The position numbers and the translations under genes were made by a program. The notes under the pieces were generated by a model that had not been told where the DNA came from, did not search any database, and saw nothing but the letters and a program-made list of their open reading frames with translations. This document shows positions 43,961 to 55,356 of a stretch of 64,000 bases of DNA, piece by piece (the stretch's first letter is position 1; every line of letters begins with the position of its first letter). Origin of the DNA: Deferrisoma camini S3R1 (GTDB taxonomy: Bacteria > Desulfobacterota > Deferrisomatia > Deferrisomatales > Deferrisomataceae); NCBI RefSeq assembly GCF_000526155.1, contig NZ_JAFN01000001.1, positions 3,474,264 through 3,538,263 on the forward strand. Direction: 5' to 3'.

Positions 43961-45658
43961 CTAGAGCACCTCGTCCTGGGTGACCCGCAACACCTCTTCG
44001 GCGCTGGTGATGCCCGCCGCCACCTTGCGGGCCCCGTCCTCGCGCAGGGTGATCATGCCGCCCCGGCGGCCGGCCTCCTTGATGGACACCGAGTTGGCCC
44101 GCTGCATGACCAGCTGCCGGACGGCGTCGTCCACCGACAACAGCTCGTAGATCCCGGTCCTGCCGCGGTACCCGGTGTGGCGGCACTCCGGGCACCCCAC
44201 CGGCCGGTAGAGCGGCCCGGCGAACGAGGGGTCGAGCCCCAGCTCCTCCAGGGCCCCCGGCGGGGGGTCGTAGGCCTCGCGGCAGGCGGGGCACAGCACC
44301 CGCACCAGCCGCTGGGCCAGCACCGCCAGGATCGACGAGGCCACGAGGAACGGCTCCACCCCCATCTCCACCAACCGGGTCATGGCCCCGGCCGCATCGT
44401 TGGTGTGCAGGGTCGAGAACACCAGGTGTCCGGTCAGGCTGGCCTGGATCGCGATCTCCGCGGTCTCCGCGTCCCGGATCTCCCCCACCATGATCACGTC
44501 GGGATCCTGGCGAAGGATCGACCGGAGGCCCGCGGCAAAGGTCAGGTCGATCTTGGGGTTGACCTGGATCTGCCCGATCCCCTGGAGCTGATACTCGATG
44601 GGGTCCTCGACCGTGATGATGTTCACGTCCCGGGAGTTGATCCGCGACAGGGCCGCGTACAGGGTGGTGGTCTTCCCCGAGCCGGTGGGGCCGGTGACCA
44701 GGAGGATCCCGTGGGGCTTGCGGATCAGGCTCTTGAACGCCTCGAGCCGCTCCCCCTCGAGCCCCAGTTGCTCCAGGTCCAGCAGCACGGCCGATTTGTC
44801 GAGCAGCCGCAGCACCACCCGCTCCCCGTGGGCCGTGGGCAGCACCGAGACCCGGATGTCGATGTCCTTGCCCGCGATCTTGATCCGGATCCGGCCGTCC
44901 TGGGGCAGCCGCTTCTCGGCGATGTCCAGGCCGGCCATCACCTTGACCCGGCTCGTGATCGGCGCCTGCAGCGCCTTGGGCGGGGTGAGCACGGGGTAGA
45001 GCACCCCGTCGATCCGGTACCGGATCTGGAGCTCCCGCTCGAACGGCTCGATGTGGATGTCGCTGGCCCGATCCTTGACCGCCTGGAACAGGATGCCGTT
45101 GACCAGCCGGATCACCGGGGCCTCCTCGGCCGCGTCCAGCAGGTCCCGGGGCTCCTCCAGCTCCTGGGCGAGGCCCTCGAGACTCCCTTCGGCCAGCTCC
45201 TCCATGATCTCCTCGGCCCGGTCCGAGCCCTCCTCGTACACCCGGTTGACCGCCTGCTCCAGGGCCGCGGCCGGGGCCACGGCCGCCCGGAGCGGCCGGC
45301 CGAACAGCACCCGCAGGTCGTGGAGCACCCGGGTGTCCGTGGGGTCGGCCACGGCCACCACGATCCGGTCCCCGTCCTCCTCCACGGGAAGGCACCGGTG
45401 ACGCCGGGCGAACGAGATGGGCACCCGCCTCACCCAGGCCGCGGGCACCTCGGTCGTACGGATCTCCCCGATCCACTCGAGGCCGTAGGCCTCGGCCAGG
45501 GCCCTGGAGACCTCCCGGTCGTCCGCCAGGGCCAGGCCCCGCAGGGCCTCCAGCGCCGACACGCCCCGCTCGGCCGCCGCCTCGCGGACCTGCGCGGCCT
45601 CGTCCGGGGTCAGCAGGCCCCGGGCCTCCAGGGTGGGCAGGATGTCCGGGCCGCTCAC
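43961..45658 (-). CDS. gspE: Type II secretion ATPase GspE
   Basis: 565 residues. N1/N2 domains, then the ATPase core with Walker A GPTGSGKT (323-330), an Asp box following (ITVEDPIEYQL) and Walker B (LRQDPDVIMVGEIRD). A tetracysteine zinc motif (CPACREAY ... CPECRHTG) near 435-475 is typical of GspE. It powers pseudopilus extension. GTG 45658 overlaps the gspD stop. Confidence 0.96.
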   Translation of the reverse strand: MSGPDILPTLEARGLLTPDEAAQVREAAAERGVSALEALRGLALADDREVSRALAEAYGLEWIGEIRTTEVPAAWVRRVPISFARRHRCLPVEEDGDRIVVAVADPTDTRVLHDLRVLFGRPLRAAVAPAAALEQAVNRVYEEGSDRAEEIMEELAEGSLEGLAQELEEPRDLLDAAEEAPVIRLVNGILFQAVKDRASDIHIEPFERELQIRYRIDGVLYPVLTPPKALQAPITSRVKVMAGLDIAEKRLPQDGRIRIKIAGKDIDIRVSVLPTAHGERVVLRLLDKSAVLLDLEQLGLEGERLEAFKSLIRKPHGILLVTGPTGSGKTTTLYAALSRINSRDVNIITVEDPIEYQLQGIGQIQVNPKIDLTFAAGLRSILRQDPDVIMVGEIRDAETAEIAIQASLTGHLVFSTLHTNDAAGAMTRLVEMGVEPFLVASSILAVLAQRLVRVLCPACREAYDPPPGALEELGLDPSFAGPLYRPVGCPECRHTGYRGRTGIYELLSVDDAVRQLVMQRANSVSIKEAGRRGGMITLREDGARKVAAGITSAEEVLRVTQDEVL

Positions 45659-47613
45659 GGCTGGGTCGGCTCCGGGGCGGGCGCTGTTTTGCGGGGGGCG
45701 CCGCTGTGCTCCATCACACCACGGTCGAAGGTGGCCCGCTTCTCCCGCGTGATCTCGGTGATCTGGTCCATGGTCCGGATGATGTGGGGGGTGAGGAAGA
45801 TCAGCAGGTTCGTCTTCTGGTTCGCGTTGGACGAGGTGCGGAACAGGGCGCCCAGGAACGGGATGTCCCCCAGGCAGGGCACGCTCGACACGTTGACCTG
45901 GGTGTTGTCCTTGATGAGCCCGCCGATCACCACCGTGGTCTGGTCCTTGACCACCACCGTGGTCTTGGCCGACCGGCGGGTGGTGGTGGGCGCGTTGGTG
46001 GAGGTGCCGGTGGTGGTGCTCACGATCTGGCTGATCTCCTGGAACAGCTTCAGCTTGACGTAGTCATCGTCGTTGATCTGGGGGGTGATCCGCAGGGTCA
46101 GCCCCACGTCCCGGTACTCGAAGGTGAAGATGGGGTTGCCGTTGGTGTCGAACTTCTGGCTGGTCTGGAACGGGATGTTGTCGGAGACCACGATCTCGGC
46201 CTCCTCGTTGTCCGTTGTCAGGATGTGGGGGGTCGAAAGCACGTTCACGTCCCCGCTTTTTTGGAGGGCCCGGATCAGCGCCCCCACGTTCAGAAACGTC
46301 TGATTGTTGAACGTGATCGTGCCCTTCACCGCCCCGAGGAACAGGCCCGTGGGCACGTTCAGGGGGTTTTGCATGAGGGGGGTGATGGTGCCGAAGTTGG
46401 TGCCGCCGAACACGTTGGGCTGATCCCGGGAGATGTCGTTGACGGTGCGCCACTCAACCCCGAGCTCCAGGGACTTCTCGTAGCTCATCTCCAGGATCGC
46501 CGCTTCCACCAAGACCTGGGGGCGGCGGACGTCGAGCTTCTCGATCACCGCGGTCAGGGTCTCGTAGTCCCGGGGGCTCGCGATGATCACCAGGGAGTTG
46601 GTGGCCTTGTCCGCCGTGATCTGCACCGGCTCCTCGAACTCCACCGGCACCTCGGTCACCTTGGGACGCTTGACCTGGGGCTGGCCGGGTTTGGCCTTGG
46701 TTCCGGCGGACTTGGAGATGGCCGTGAGCACCGAGGCCACGTTCTCGGCGTCGGCGTACTTGAGGTAGTACACGTTGATCTTGCCCGAGCCCCGGGGGAT
46801 CTCCACGTCCAGGGCCTGGATCATCTTCTTGATCTCGGCCAGGGTTTGGGGGTCGGCGATCACGATCAGGCTGTTCGTGCGGGAGTCGGGGATGATCTTG
46901 ACCGAGACCTGCTCGGCCTGCACCTGGACGTTCGCCTTGCCCCTGGGGGTGGGCCTGCGTCGCACGGTGCGCCCCTTCTGGGTCACGGCTTGGCTGAGGT
47001 TCTTGGCCAGCGTCTCGGCCGCGGCGTATCGGATCGGGATCACCTCGAACACCGTGTCCACGGTCTTCACGTCGAGGGCGTCGATGATCTTCACGAGCCG
47101 CTCGATGTTGGACAGGGAGTCCGTGAGGATCAGGGTGTTCGTGGGGGCGTAGGCCACCACCGAGGAGTCCTTGGACACCAGGGGGGCGAGGATCCCCGCC
47201 ACGGTCTCGGCCTGCACGAACTTGAGCGGCAGCAGCCGGGTCACGAACCGCTCTCCGGGCTCGGCCCCCTCCTCCATCGTCTCAATGCTCGTCTGCTTCG
47301 CCTCGCGGGTGGCCACGATCTTGTACACCTTGTCCGTGACCGGCGCGATGGTGAACCCCTTCACGTTAAGGATAGCCTGAAACACCTGGTAGGCCTCCTC
47401 GGGGGTCACCTTGCCCGGGGCGATCACCGTGATCTTGCCCCGGACCTTTTCGTCCAGGATGAAGTTCCTTCCGGTGAGCTCCGAGATGAACTGGACCACC
47501 GCCTCGATCTCGGCGTCCTTGAAGTTCATGGTGATCGCCTTGGGGGCGGCGGACGCCGCCGTGACCCAGGCCGCGAGGACAAGCGCGATGGCAGGGGCGA
47601 GGATTCGTCGCAT
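45655..47613 (-). CDS. gspD: Type II secretion outer-membrane secretin GspD
   Basis: 652 residues. Signal peptide (about 1-22), the N0 domain beginning ITMNFKDAEIEAVVQFISEL, N1-N3 repeats including VYYLKYADAENVASVLTAIS, then the secretin core (about 400-620) with VPCLGDIPFLGALF and NLLIFLTPHII. A Thr/Ser-rich segment (about 550-562) sits in the gate region. It forms the outer-membrane channel. No pilotin gene is adjacent. Confidence 0.96.
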   Translation of the reverse strand: MRRILAPAIALVLAAWVTAASAAPKAITMNFKDAEIEAVVQFISELTGRNFILDEKVRGKITVIAPGKVTPEEAYQVFQAILNVKGFTIAPVTDKVYKIVATREAKQTSIETMEEGAEPGERFVTRLLPLKFVQAETVAGILAPLVSKDSSVVAYAPTNTLILTDSLSNIERLVKIIDALDVKTVDTVFEVIPIRYAAAETLAKNLSQAVTQKGRTVRRRPTPRGKANVQVQAEQVSVKIIPDSRTNSLIVIADPQTLAEIKKMIQALDVEIPRGSGKINVYYLKYADAENVASVLTAISKSAGTKAKPGQPQVKRPKVTEVPVEFEEPVQITADKATNSLVIIASPRDYETLTAVIEKLDVRRPQVLVEAAILEMSYEKSLELGVEWRTVNDISRDQPNVFGGTNFGTITPLMQNPLNVPTGLFLGAVKGTITFNNQTFLNVGALIRALQKSGDVNVLSTPHILTTDNEEAEIVVSDNIPFQTSQKFDTNGNPIFTFEYRDVGLTLRITPQINDDDYVKLKLFQEISQIVSTTTGTSTNAPTTTRRSAKTTVVVKDQTTVVIGGLIKDNTQVNVSSVPCLGDIPFLGALFRTSSNANQKTNLLIFLTPHIIRTMDQITEITREKRATFDRGVMEHSGAPRKTAPAPEPTQP

Positions 47614-47617
47614 TCGG

Positions 47618-48541
47618 TCACCGGATCTCGTAGGTGAAGGTTTGGTTCTGGTTCCTGCGCACGAGGTCGATCTGGATGGAGGTCTCGTCCTTGAGCCGCT
47701 GGTAGGCCTCGAAGGCCTGTTCCGGCCCCAGGAGCTCGATCCCGTTGATCCGTTTGATCACGTCGCCGTTCTGGAGGCCGATCTTGGCGAACAGGCTGCC
47801 GGGCCGGATGGCGAACACCTTGAACCCGTCGGGCTGGCCGTTGGTGAAGTTGGGGACCACCCGGATCTGGGTCAGCAGCTTGCTCATGTTGGCCTGGGCC
47901 TGTTCGATCTCCCGGGCGTCGATGATCCACTTGTCCTGGGCCACCTTGCGGACCGTGTCCCCGTCCGGTTCCGAACGGGCGGTTCCCCCCCGTTGCGGAG
48001 GCCGCCGCGAGGTTCGTGCCCGGTCCTCCTTTGGCTTGGGCCGGAACAGGAGGATCTCCTCTTGCTTGTCGCCCCTGCGGATCCGGATGCGATCGCGGAG
48101 CACGGCGGCCAGGGTCGCGCCGTCCGCGACCTCCTCGCCCTCCCGGACCACCTTCACGTTCTTTTGCGCGTCTTGGATCACAGCGAACGATCGGCCCCCA
48201 TCCACCACCACGGTGCCGAGGAGCGTCAGGTTCAGGGGCGACAAGGGGACGGGAGCGGGGGCGGGACGGGTTTCGGTCGGTGCCGGCGTGGCGGGCGTGG
48301 CGGCCGGCTCGGGGGTGGGGTGGGCGTTGAAGAGGTTCCGCTGCTCGATGATCCGATAGTCGGCGAGCCTCTCCCGGGCCCGGGCCTCGGCCGTGGCGGC
48401 GGCCAGGGCCCGGGTCCCGGTCTGGGGGGACCACAGCGTCCGGGCGATCCACACCCCCGCGATCCGGGCCGACAGATGGGCGGCGGCGATCAAGAACACG
48501 ACGGTGAGCACCCACCGGTGCCGGGAAACGGCTTCGCGCAT
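47618..48541 (-). CDS. gspC: Type II secretion protein GspC
   Basis: 307 residues from ATG 48541, chosen because GGAGGAACC precedes it; an upstream in-frame ATG lacks this. One membrane segment (about 9-29), a Pro/Ala-rich linker (about 80-105), the homology-region domain (LTLLGTVVVDGGRSFAVIQD), and a C-terminal PDZ-like part with FAIRPGSLFAKIGLQNGDVI. It connects the inner-membrane platform to GspD. GspL, M and N genes are not in the window. Confidence 0.92.
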   Translation of the reverse strand: MREAVSRHRWVLTVVFLIAAAHLSARIAGVWIARTLWSPQTGTRALAAATAEARARERLADYRIIEQRNLFNAHPTPEPAATPATPAPTETRPAPAPVPLSPLNLTLLGTVVVDGGRSFAVIQDAQKNVKVVREGEEVADGATLAAVLRDRIRIRRGDKQEEILLFRPKPKEDRARTSRRPPQRGGTARSEPDGDTVRKVAQDKWIIDAREIEQAQANMSKLLTQIRVVPNFTNGQPDGFKVFAIRPGSLFAKIGLQNGDVIKRINGIELLGPEQAFEAYQRLKDETSIQIDLVRRNQNQTFTYEIR

Positions 48542-48609
48542 GGTTCCTCCGGAAAACCGGCATAGCATACGCGAGGGGGTGCTCGGCCCGCAACCGCGGC
48601 GGGCGGGCG

Positions 48610-48637
48610 CTGGGGCCGGCCCGGAGGGCCGCCCCAG
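48610..48637. terminator. GC-rich hairpin upstream of gspC
   Basis: CTGGGGC(C)GGCCC pairs with GGGCCGCCCCAG across a 3-base loop, with one bulge. It lies downstream of the small - strand gene at 48674 and before gspC, so it may separate the two units. No T run follows. Confidence 0.35.
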
Positions 48638-48673
48638 GCCCCGAATCTCAGCGACTGTCGAGGAGGTCCGGCG

Positions 48674-48862
48674 CTACGAGCCCACCGCCGCCCTACGCCG
48701 GGCCCGGGCCTCCTCCTTTTCCAACAGGTGGATCGGGCATGCGGTGCGCCATTGGCAGTAGGCCCTGGGGTTGAGGCACCGGGGGGCGTCCAGGGGGACG
48801 TCCTTGTCGCTCTTCTGGCACCGGAACACCTTTCCGGTTCCGGCCGCGGCGTCTCGCTCCAC
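48674..48862 (-). CDS. Small Cys-containing protein
   Basis: 62 residues from GTG 48862, which lies 2 bases after the preceding stop with GGAAGG upstream. CQKSDKDVPLDAPRCLNP and AYCQWRTACP place four Cys in 27 residues, suggesting a metal site. The basic tail is Arg-rich. No family is recognised. It is probably co-translated with the membrane protein before it. Confidence 0.6.
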   Translation of the reverse strand: MERDAAAGTGKVFRCQKSDKDVPLDAPRCLNPRAYCQWRTACPIHLLEKEEARARRRAAVGS

Positions 48863-48864
48863 GG

Positions 48865-50305
<1,441 letters not shown>

Positions 50306-50321
50306 CCCCCGACCCGAACCC

Positions 50322-51140
50322 ATGATCTCTTTTCTGGCCCGCCACCGTAGACTCCTGCTGGGAGGGGGGGTGCTGGCCGCGACCCTGGGGCTGCTGGCCT
50401 CGGCCGGGGGCGGCGCAGGGGTGTGGGGCGGCCGGGTGGGGCTGGTGGCCACGCCCCTCCAGTCGGCCGTGCGGGGGCTCGTGGGGGGGGTGGCCGGGGT
50501 GGTGGACCGGTACCTCTGGTTGGTGGATGCGAAGACCGAGGCCGCCCGCCTGCGGCGGGAGGCCGCCGAGCTGCGGCAGGAGCTCGCCCGGGTCGAGGAG
50601 GTGTTCCAGGAGAACGAACGGCTCAGGAGGATCCTAGAGTTCCGGGACGCCCTGGAGGGACCGGCCGTGGCAGCACGGGTGGTGGGCCGCAGCGCCACCC
50701 CCTGGCTGCGCACCGCGGTCCTGGACAAAGGGGAGGAGCAGGGAGTCCGTCTGGACGCCCCGGTGCTCACGCCCGAAGGGGTGGTGGGCCGGGTCTACCA
50801 GGTCGGCCCCTCCTCGAGCCGGGTGCTCCTGTTGACCGACCCCAACAGCGCGGTGGACGCCCTCATCCAGCGCACGCGGGCCCAGGTGGTGGTGGAAGGG
50901 GGGCTCGGCGCCACCTGCCGGGTGTTGTACCTGCCCCGGGGCGAGGAGGTGGAGCCCGGGGACCGGGTGGTCACGTCCGGCCTCGACGGGGTGTTCCCCA
51001 AGGGGCTGCTCCTCGGGGAGGTGGTCCGGGTGCGGCAGGAACCCGGCGAGGTGTTCCAGCGGGTGGAGCTGCGGCCCGGCGCGGACCTGGGCCGGCTGGA
51101 GGAGGTGCTCGTCCTGGCCCCCGCGACGGAGACGCCTTGA
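50322..51140 (+). CDS. mreC: Rod-shape protein MreC
   Basis: 272 residues: membrane segment (about 12-30), coiled coil (about 66-106), then a periplasmic beta domain with VLTPEGVVGRV and GDRVVTSGLDGVFPKGLLLG. It dimerises and activates PBP2/RodA. Its end overlaps mreD as TTGA. Confidence 0.95.
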   Translation: MISFLARHRRLLLGGGVLAATLGLLASAGGGAGVWGGRVGLVATPLQSAVRGLVGGVAGVVDRYLWLVDAKTEAARLRREAAELRQELARVEEVFQENERLRRILEFRDALEGPAVAARVVGRSATPWLRTAVLDKGEEQGVRLDAPVLTPEGVVGRVYQVGPSSSRVLLLTDPNSAVDALIQRTRAQVVVEGGLGATCRVLYLPRGEEVEPGDRVVTSGLDGVFPKGLLLGEVVRVRQEPGEVFQRVELRPGADLGRLEEVLVLAPATETP

Positions 51141-51640
51141 GGGGATTTCTCGCCTGGACCGGTTTTCTGGTCTGTGCCCTGGGGCTCCAGACGACCCTTC
51201 TGCCCCTGGTGATTCCCGAGCCCTGGAGGCCCGATCTCACCCGGCTCCTGACCCTGTGGCTGGCGCTGACCGGGGTGCCCCGGGGCGGGGCGGCGCTGGC
51301 CGCTGTGTCCGGGCTGGCCGTGGACCTCCTCTCCGGCGGACCCCTGGGATTCGTGGCGTCGCTGCGGCTGCTCCTGTACGGGGTGGCCCGTCCCCTGCGG
51401 GGGGTGTTCTTCGATCATCAGCCGCTGTGGCTCCTTCCCCTGGCCGCCGCCGGCCCCCTGGTGGAGGCGGTGGGGGCTTCCGTGCTGTTCCACTTCTCCG
51501 TGCCTGACGCGTCGATCGTGCCGGACGTGTGGGGGGTGGCCCTCCGGCAGGTGCCGGGGGACGTGCTCCTGGTGGTGTTCGTCTTCCTGGCGCTGGAGAT
51601 GGCCACGGCCCGCCGGGCCCGGCTCGGGGTGGCCCGCTGA
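51137..51640 (+). CDS. mreD: Rod-shape protein MreD
   Basis: 167 residues with five or six hydrophobic segments. Sequence conservation in MreD is low, but TLWLALTGVPRGGAAL and the GLAVDLLSGGPLGFVAS loop are typical, and position settles it. The start is TTG 51137, overlapping the mreC stop; its own stop shares one base with the mrdA start (TGATG). Confidence 0.9.
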   Translation: MRGFLAWTGFLVCALGLQTTLLPLVIPEPWRPDLTRLLTLWLALTGVPRGGAALAAVSGLAVDLLSGGPLGFVASLRLLLYGVARPLRGVFFDHQPLWLLPLAAAGPLVEAVGASVLFHFSVPDASIVPDVWGVALRQVPGDVLLVVFVFLALEMATARRARLGVAR

Positions 51641-53496
51641 TGCTGCGTCCCCGGTTCTCCCGCAGCCGGCTGCGCCCGCGGCTCGTGGTGTGCGTGGCGA
51701 TCGTGGGGGCGGCGTTCGTCGTGCTGTTGGGGCGCCTGGCCTACCTGCAGATCTGGCAGGGGGCCCGCTACCGGTACCTCAGCGAGAACAACCGGATCCG
51801 GGTGGAGCGGATCCCGGCGCCCCGGGGCATGATGTTCGATCGCAACGGCGAGATCCTGGCCGACGTTCGGGCCGCGTTCGAGGCCCTGGTGGTGCCCTCG
51901 GAGGTCCCGGCCGGGGAGACCGAGCTCGGTGCGTGGCTGGAGCGGGTCTCGGAGATCCTGGGGATGCCGTCCGCGGAGATCCGCCGGGTGCTCGAGGGGA
52001 ACCGCCCCGCCCGGTGGGAGCCCCGATTCCTCAGCCGGATCACCCGGGCCCAGATGGCCCGGCTCGAGGCCCACCGTCTGGAGCTCCCGGGCATGCTGGT
52101 GCGGGCCCGGCCGGTGCGTCACTACCCCCAGGGGCCGCTGTTCGGCCCGGTGTTGGGGTACGTGGGGGAGGTGTCGGCCCGGGAGCTGGGGAGTGACGCC
52201 TTCGCCGAGTACGCGGCGGGCGACGTGATCGGGCGGGCGGGGGTGGAGCGGACCTGGGAGGCCACCCTGCGGGGCACCCCCGGCGGACAACAGGTCGAGG
52301 TGGACGTGAGGGGGCGGGAGCTGCGGGTGCTGGCCGAGCGCCCCCCCAAGGCCGGCCGCAATCTGGTCCTCGCGCTGGACCGGCGGCTCCAGGAGGCGGC
52401 CCGCGAGGCCCTGGGCGACCGGGTGGGGGCGGTGGCCGTCGTGGACGTGCGCACGGGCGACGTCCTGGCGCTGGTCACCTCCCCGTCCCTCGATCCCAAC
52501 GAGCTGGTGCGGGGGGTGTCGGCGCAGCGGTGGAAGGAGATCGTGTCCGATCCGCTCCACCCCCTCCAGAACCGGGCCGTGTCCGGGCAGTACCCGCCCG
52601 GCAGCACGTTCAAGGTGGCGGTGGCGCTGGCAGGCCTGGCCGAGGGGGTGATCACCCCCCGGACCCGGGTCTACTGCTCGGGGGCCTACCGGTTCGCCGG
52701 CCGGGACTACCGGTGCTGGAAAAAGGCCGGCCACGGCTGGGTCGACCTGAAGCGGGCCCTCGTCGAGTCCTGCGACGTGTACTTCTACCAGCTCGGCCTC
52801 GACCTGGGGGTGGACCAGATCGCCCGATGGGCGTCCGAGCTGGGTCTGGGGAAGGAGACCGGGGTGGACCTGCCGGGCGAGCGGCCGGGGTTGCTGCCCA
52901 CCCGGGCCTGGAAACGCCGGGCCCGGGGCAAGCCATGGTACGCGGGGGAGACCCTGTCGGTGGCGATCGGCCAGGGGTACGTGCTGACCACCCCGCTCCA
53001 GATGGCCGCGGCCATGGCCGCGGTGGCCCACCCCCAGGGGATCCGTTTCCGGCCCAGGCTGGTGACCCGGATCGAGGACCCGGCGGGCCGGGTCCTCCAT
53101 ACCCTGCCGCCCGAGGAGGTGGGCCGCCTGCCGTTCTCGCTGGCCCAGCTCTCGCTGGTGCGAAAGGCGCTGCGACAGGTGGTGGCGGGGGCCCACGGCA
53201 CGGCCCGCCGGGCCGACGTGGAGGGGTTCCCGGTGGCCGGGAAGACCGGCACCGCCCAGGTGGTCAAGCTGCCCTCGGAGCGCAACCTGCCCATCGAGCA
53301 GATCCCCTGGGAGCACCGGGACCACGCCTGGTTCACGGGCTACGCCCCGGCCGACGATCCCCGGATCGCGTTCGCGGTGCTGGTGGAGCACGGCGGGCAC
53401 GGCGGGTCGGCGGCGGGTCCGGTGGCCGCCCGGGTGGTGGAGGCGTACCGGGACCTGGTGCGGTCCGGGCTGGCGGCCCAGGAGGCTCCCCGGTGA
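51640..53496 (+). CDS. mrdA: Penicillin-binding protein 2 (elongation transpeptidase)
   Basis: 618 residues. Membrane anchor (about 14-34), dimerisation/pedestal domain with IPAPRGMMFDRNGEILA, then the transpeptidase with Ser322 in PPGSTFK, the second motif Ser377-Cys-Asp (the SCD form usual in PBP2) and Lys535 in GKTGTAQ. It crosslinks peptidoglycan during elongation with RodA. Its stop overlaps the rodA start. Confidence 0.96.
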   Translation: MLRPRFSRSRLRPRLVVCVAIVGAAFVVLLGRLAYLQIWQGARYRYLSENNRIRVERIPAPRGMMFDRNGEILADVRAAFEALVVPSEVPAGETELGAWLERVSEILGMPSAEIRRVLEGNRPARWEPRFLSRITRAQMARLEAHRLELPGMLVRARPVRHYPQGPLFGPVLGYVGEVSARELGSDAFAEYAAGDVIGRAGVERTWEATLRGTPGGQQVEVDVRGRELRVLAERPPKAGRNLVLALDRRLQEAAREALGDRVGAVAVVDVRTGDVLALVTSPSLDPNELVRGVSAQRWKEIVSDPLHPLQNRAVSGQYPPGSTFKVAVALAGLAEGVITPRTRVYCSGAYRFAGRDYRCWKKAGHGWVDLKRALVESCDVYFYQLGLDLGVDQIARWASELGLGKETGVDLPGERPGLLPTRAWKRRARGKPWYAGETLSVAIGQGYVLTTPLQMAAAMAAVAHPQGIRFRPRLVTRIEDPAGRVLHTLPPEEVGRLPFSLAQLSLVRKALRQVVAGAHGTARRADVEGFPVAGKTGTAQVVKLPSERNLPIEQIPWEHRDHAWFTGYAPADDPRIAFAVLVEHGGHGGSAAGPVAARVVEAYRDLVRSGLAAQEAPR

Positions 53497-54593
53497 GCCG
53501 CGGGGCGGTGTGGAGGCAGATCGACTGGGGCTTCCTGGCCCTGCTCGCCCTGCTGTGCGGCGCGGGGTTGACGGTGCTGTGGAGCGCGAGCCACGGCCCC
53601 GACGGCAGCGTGGCCTCGTACCCCCTGCGTCAGGTCCGCTGGATGGCCTTGGGGGTGCTGGCCCTCGGTGTGGCGGTGTCCGTGGACTACCGGAAGATCG
53701 AGGCCTGGGCCCCCTGGATCTATCTGGGCACCCTGGGGCTGCTGGGCGCGGTGCTGGCGGTGGGACACACCACCATGGGGGCCCAGCGGTGGATCGCGCT
53801 GGGGCCGCTTCGAATCCAGCCCTCGGAGTTCGCCAAGATCTCGATGGCCATCGTGACCGCCCACCTGCTGGCCCGGGAGCCCGCCGACCCGCCCTACGGG
53901 GTGCGCCCCCTTCTTCTGCCGGCCGGAGCCGTGTTGCTGGCCGCCGGCACGGTGCTCCTCCAGCCGGATCTGGGCACGGCGGTGCTCCTGGTGGGGGTGG
54001 CCGGCGCCCAGATCCTGTTCCAGGGCGTGCGCAAAGGGGTGCTCTTGGCCTGCGGCGGGGCGGCGGCCGCGGGCCTTCCCGTCGCGTGGGGGTTCCTCCA
54101 CGACTACCAGCGCCAGCGGATCCTCACCTTCCTGGACCCCGAGCGCGATCCGCTGGGGGCCGGATACCACATCATCCAGTCCAAGATCGCGGTGGGCTCC
54201 GGCCAGCTGCTGGGCAAGGGGTTCCTCCAGGGGACCCAGGCCCATCTGCGGTTCCTGCCCGAGCGCCACACCGACTTCATCTTCTCGGTGCTGGCCGAGG
54301 AGTGGGGGTTCGTGGGCGCGGCCTTCGTGCTCCTGCTTTACGGGGTGTGGATCCTGTGGGGGCTCGACATCGCCTCGCGCGCCCGGGACGACTTCGGCCG
54401 GTTGCTGGCCGTGGGGCTGACCTCGATCCTGTTCTTCCATGTGTTCGTGAACGTGGGCATGGTGCTGGGCCTTCTGCCCGTGGTGGGGGTTCCCCTGCCG
54501 CTGTTCTCCTACGGCGGCTCGTCGGTGATCACCACCTTCGTGATCTGTGGTCTGCTCCTGAACATCCGACTGCGCCGGTTCGGCCGGTTTTAG
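53493..54593 (+). CDS. rodA: Peptidoglycan glycosyltransferase RodA
   Basis: 366 residues with about ten membrane segments. SEDS motifs are QRWIALGPLRIQPSEFAK, LQPDLGTA, LPERHTDFIFSVLAEEWGF and PLPLFSYGGSS. It polymerises glycan strands as the partner of PBP2. The start is GTG 53493 (GTGA overlap with mrdA). It is the last recognised gene of the elongasome operon. Confidence 0.96.
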   Translation: MSRGAVWRQIDWGFLALLALLCGAGLTVLWSASHGPDGSVASYPLRQVRWMALGVLALGVAVSVDYRKIEAWAPWIYLGTLGLLGAVLAVGHTTMGAQRWIALGPLRIQPSEFAKISMAIVTAHLLAREPADPPYGVRPLLLPAGAVLLAAGTVLLQPDLGTAVLLVGVAGAQILFQGVRKGVLLACGGAAAAGLPVAWGFLHDYQRQRILTFLDPERDPLGAGYHIIQSKIAVGSGQLLGKGFLQGTQAHLRFLPERHTDFIFSVLAEEWGFVGAAFVLLLYGVWILWGLDIASRARDDFGRLLAVGLTSILFFHVFVNVGMVLGLLPVVGVPLPLFSYGGSSVITTFVICGLLLNIRLRRFGRF

Positions 54594-54612
54594 TTTTGGA
54601 AGAGGCGTGCCG

Positions 54613-55224
54613 ATGAGAAGGGCCATGGTGACCCGAGACGTCGAAACTTTCGTGGGCCTGGGCCGGGCCGTGGCCCTGGCCGCGGCCGAGGAGGCCCTGG
54701 CCCCCCAGGAGGCCCGGGAGCTCACGGCCGGCTTGGTGGCCGGGATCCTCAGCGGGTGCATGGAGTTCGACACCTACGCCCGGATCCACGACGCCCTGGC
54801 CCGTCTGCTCGACCGGGCGTTCGCCCAGGGGGCGGCCGCTGTGCCGGCCCCCTCCCCCGCTGATGACGCCGTTCCCCCGGACGAGCCACTGGGGGTCTAC
54901 CTGGAGGTGGTGGGCGAGGCGTGGGAGCAGGTGGGCCCCGGCGACGAGGCCTGCGAGGGCCTCAAGGGGTTCGCCGTCCGGGCCTTCGATCTGGGACGGG
55001 CCCGGTTCGGAAACGGCTCCTGGTTCCGGGCGCCCCTGCGGGTGGGGGGCGCGGAGCTCCTGCGCCTGGCCCGGGCCGCGGGCCTCCTGGTCGTATCGGT
55101 GGCCGGCCCCATGCCGGCCCCGGCCGCGGACGGATGCTTGGCCGATCCGGCGCGGGCCCCGGGCGCCTTCCGGGTGGTCCTGGGGTGGGGCGACCGCCGA
55201 ACCGCCCTGGACGCGGAGGGCTGA
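54613..55224 (+). CDS. Hypothetical protein downstream of rodA
   Basis: 203 residues from ATG 54613, which has GAAGAGG upstream; an in-frame GTG at 54607 is possible. No signal peptide or membrane segment. The N-terminal part (about 10-75) is helical and acidic; the C-terminal part has GFAVRAFDLGRARFGNGSWF and a hydrophobic strand (GLLVVSVAG). The spacing after rodA (19 bases) suggests co-transcription. I do not recognise the family, and codon use fits its neighbours. Confidence 0.7.
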   Translation: MRRAMVTRDVETFVGLGRAVALAAAEEALAPQEARELTAGLVAGILSGCMEFDTYARIHDALARLLDRAFAQGAAAVPAPSPADDAVPPDEPLGVYLEVVGEAWEQVGPGDEACEGLKGFAVRAFDLGRARFGNGSWFRAPLRVGGAELLRLARAAGLLVVSVAGPMPAPAADGCLADPARAPGAFRVVLGWGDRRTALDAEG

Positions 55225-55356
55225 CCCGCCCCACCAGACCCCCGGCCCCGCCGCCTTCCCTCTCCTTCCCGTCTCCCTTCTCCCCTTTTTCCGAACCCCT
55301 TCGTCCTTGCCCAGCCCTGCGGCGGGGGTATGGTTCATTCTCTCGGTGCCGGAACC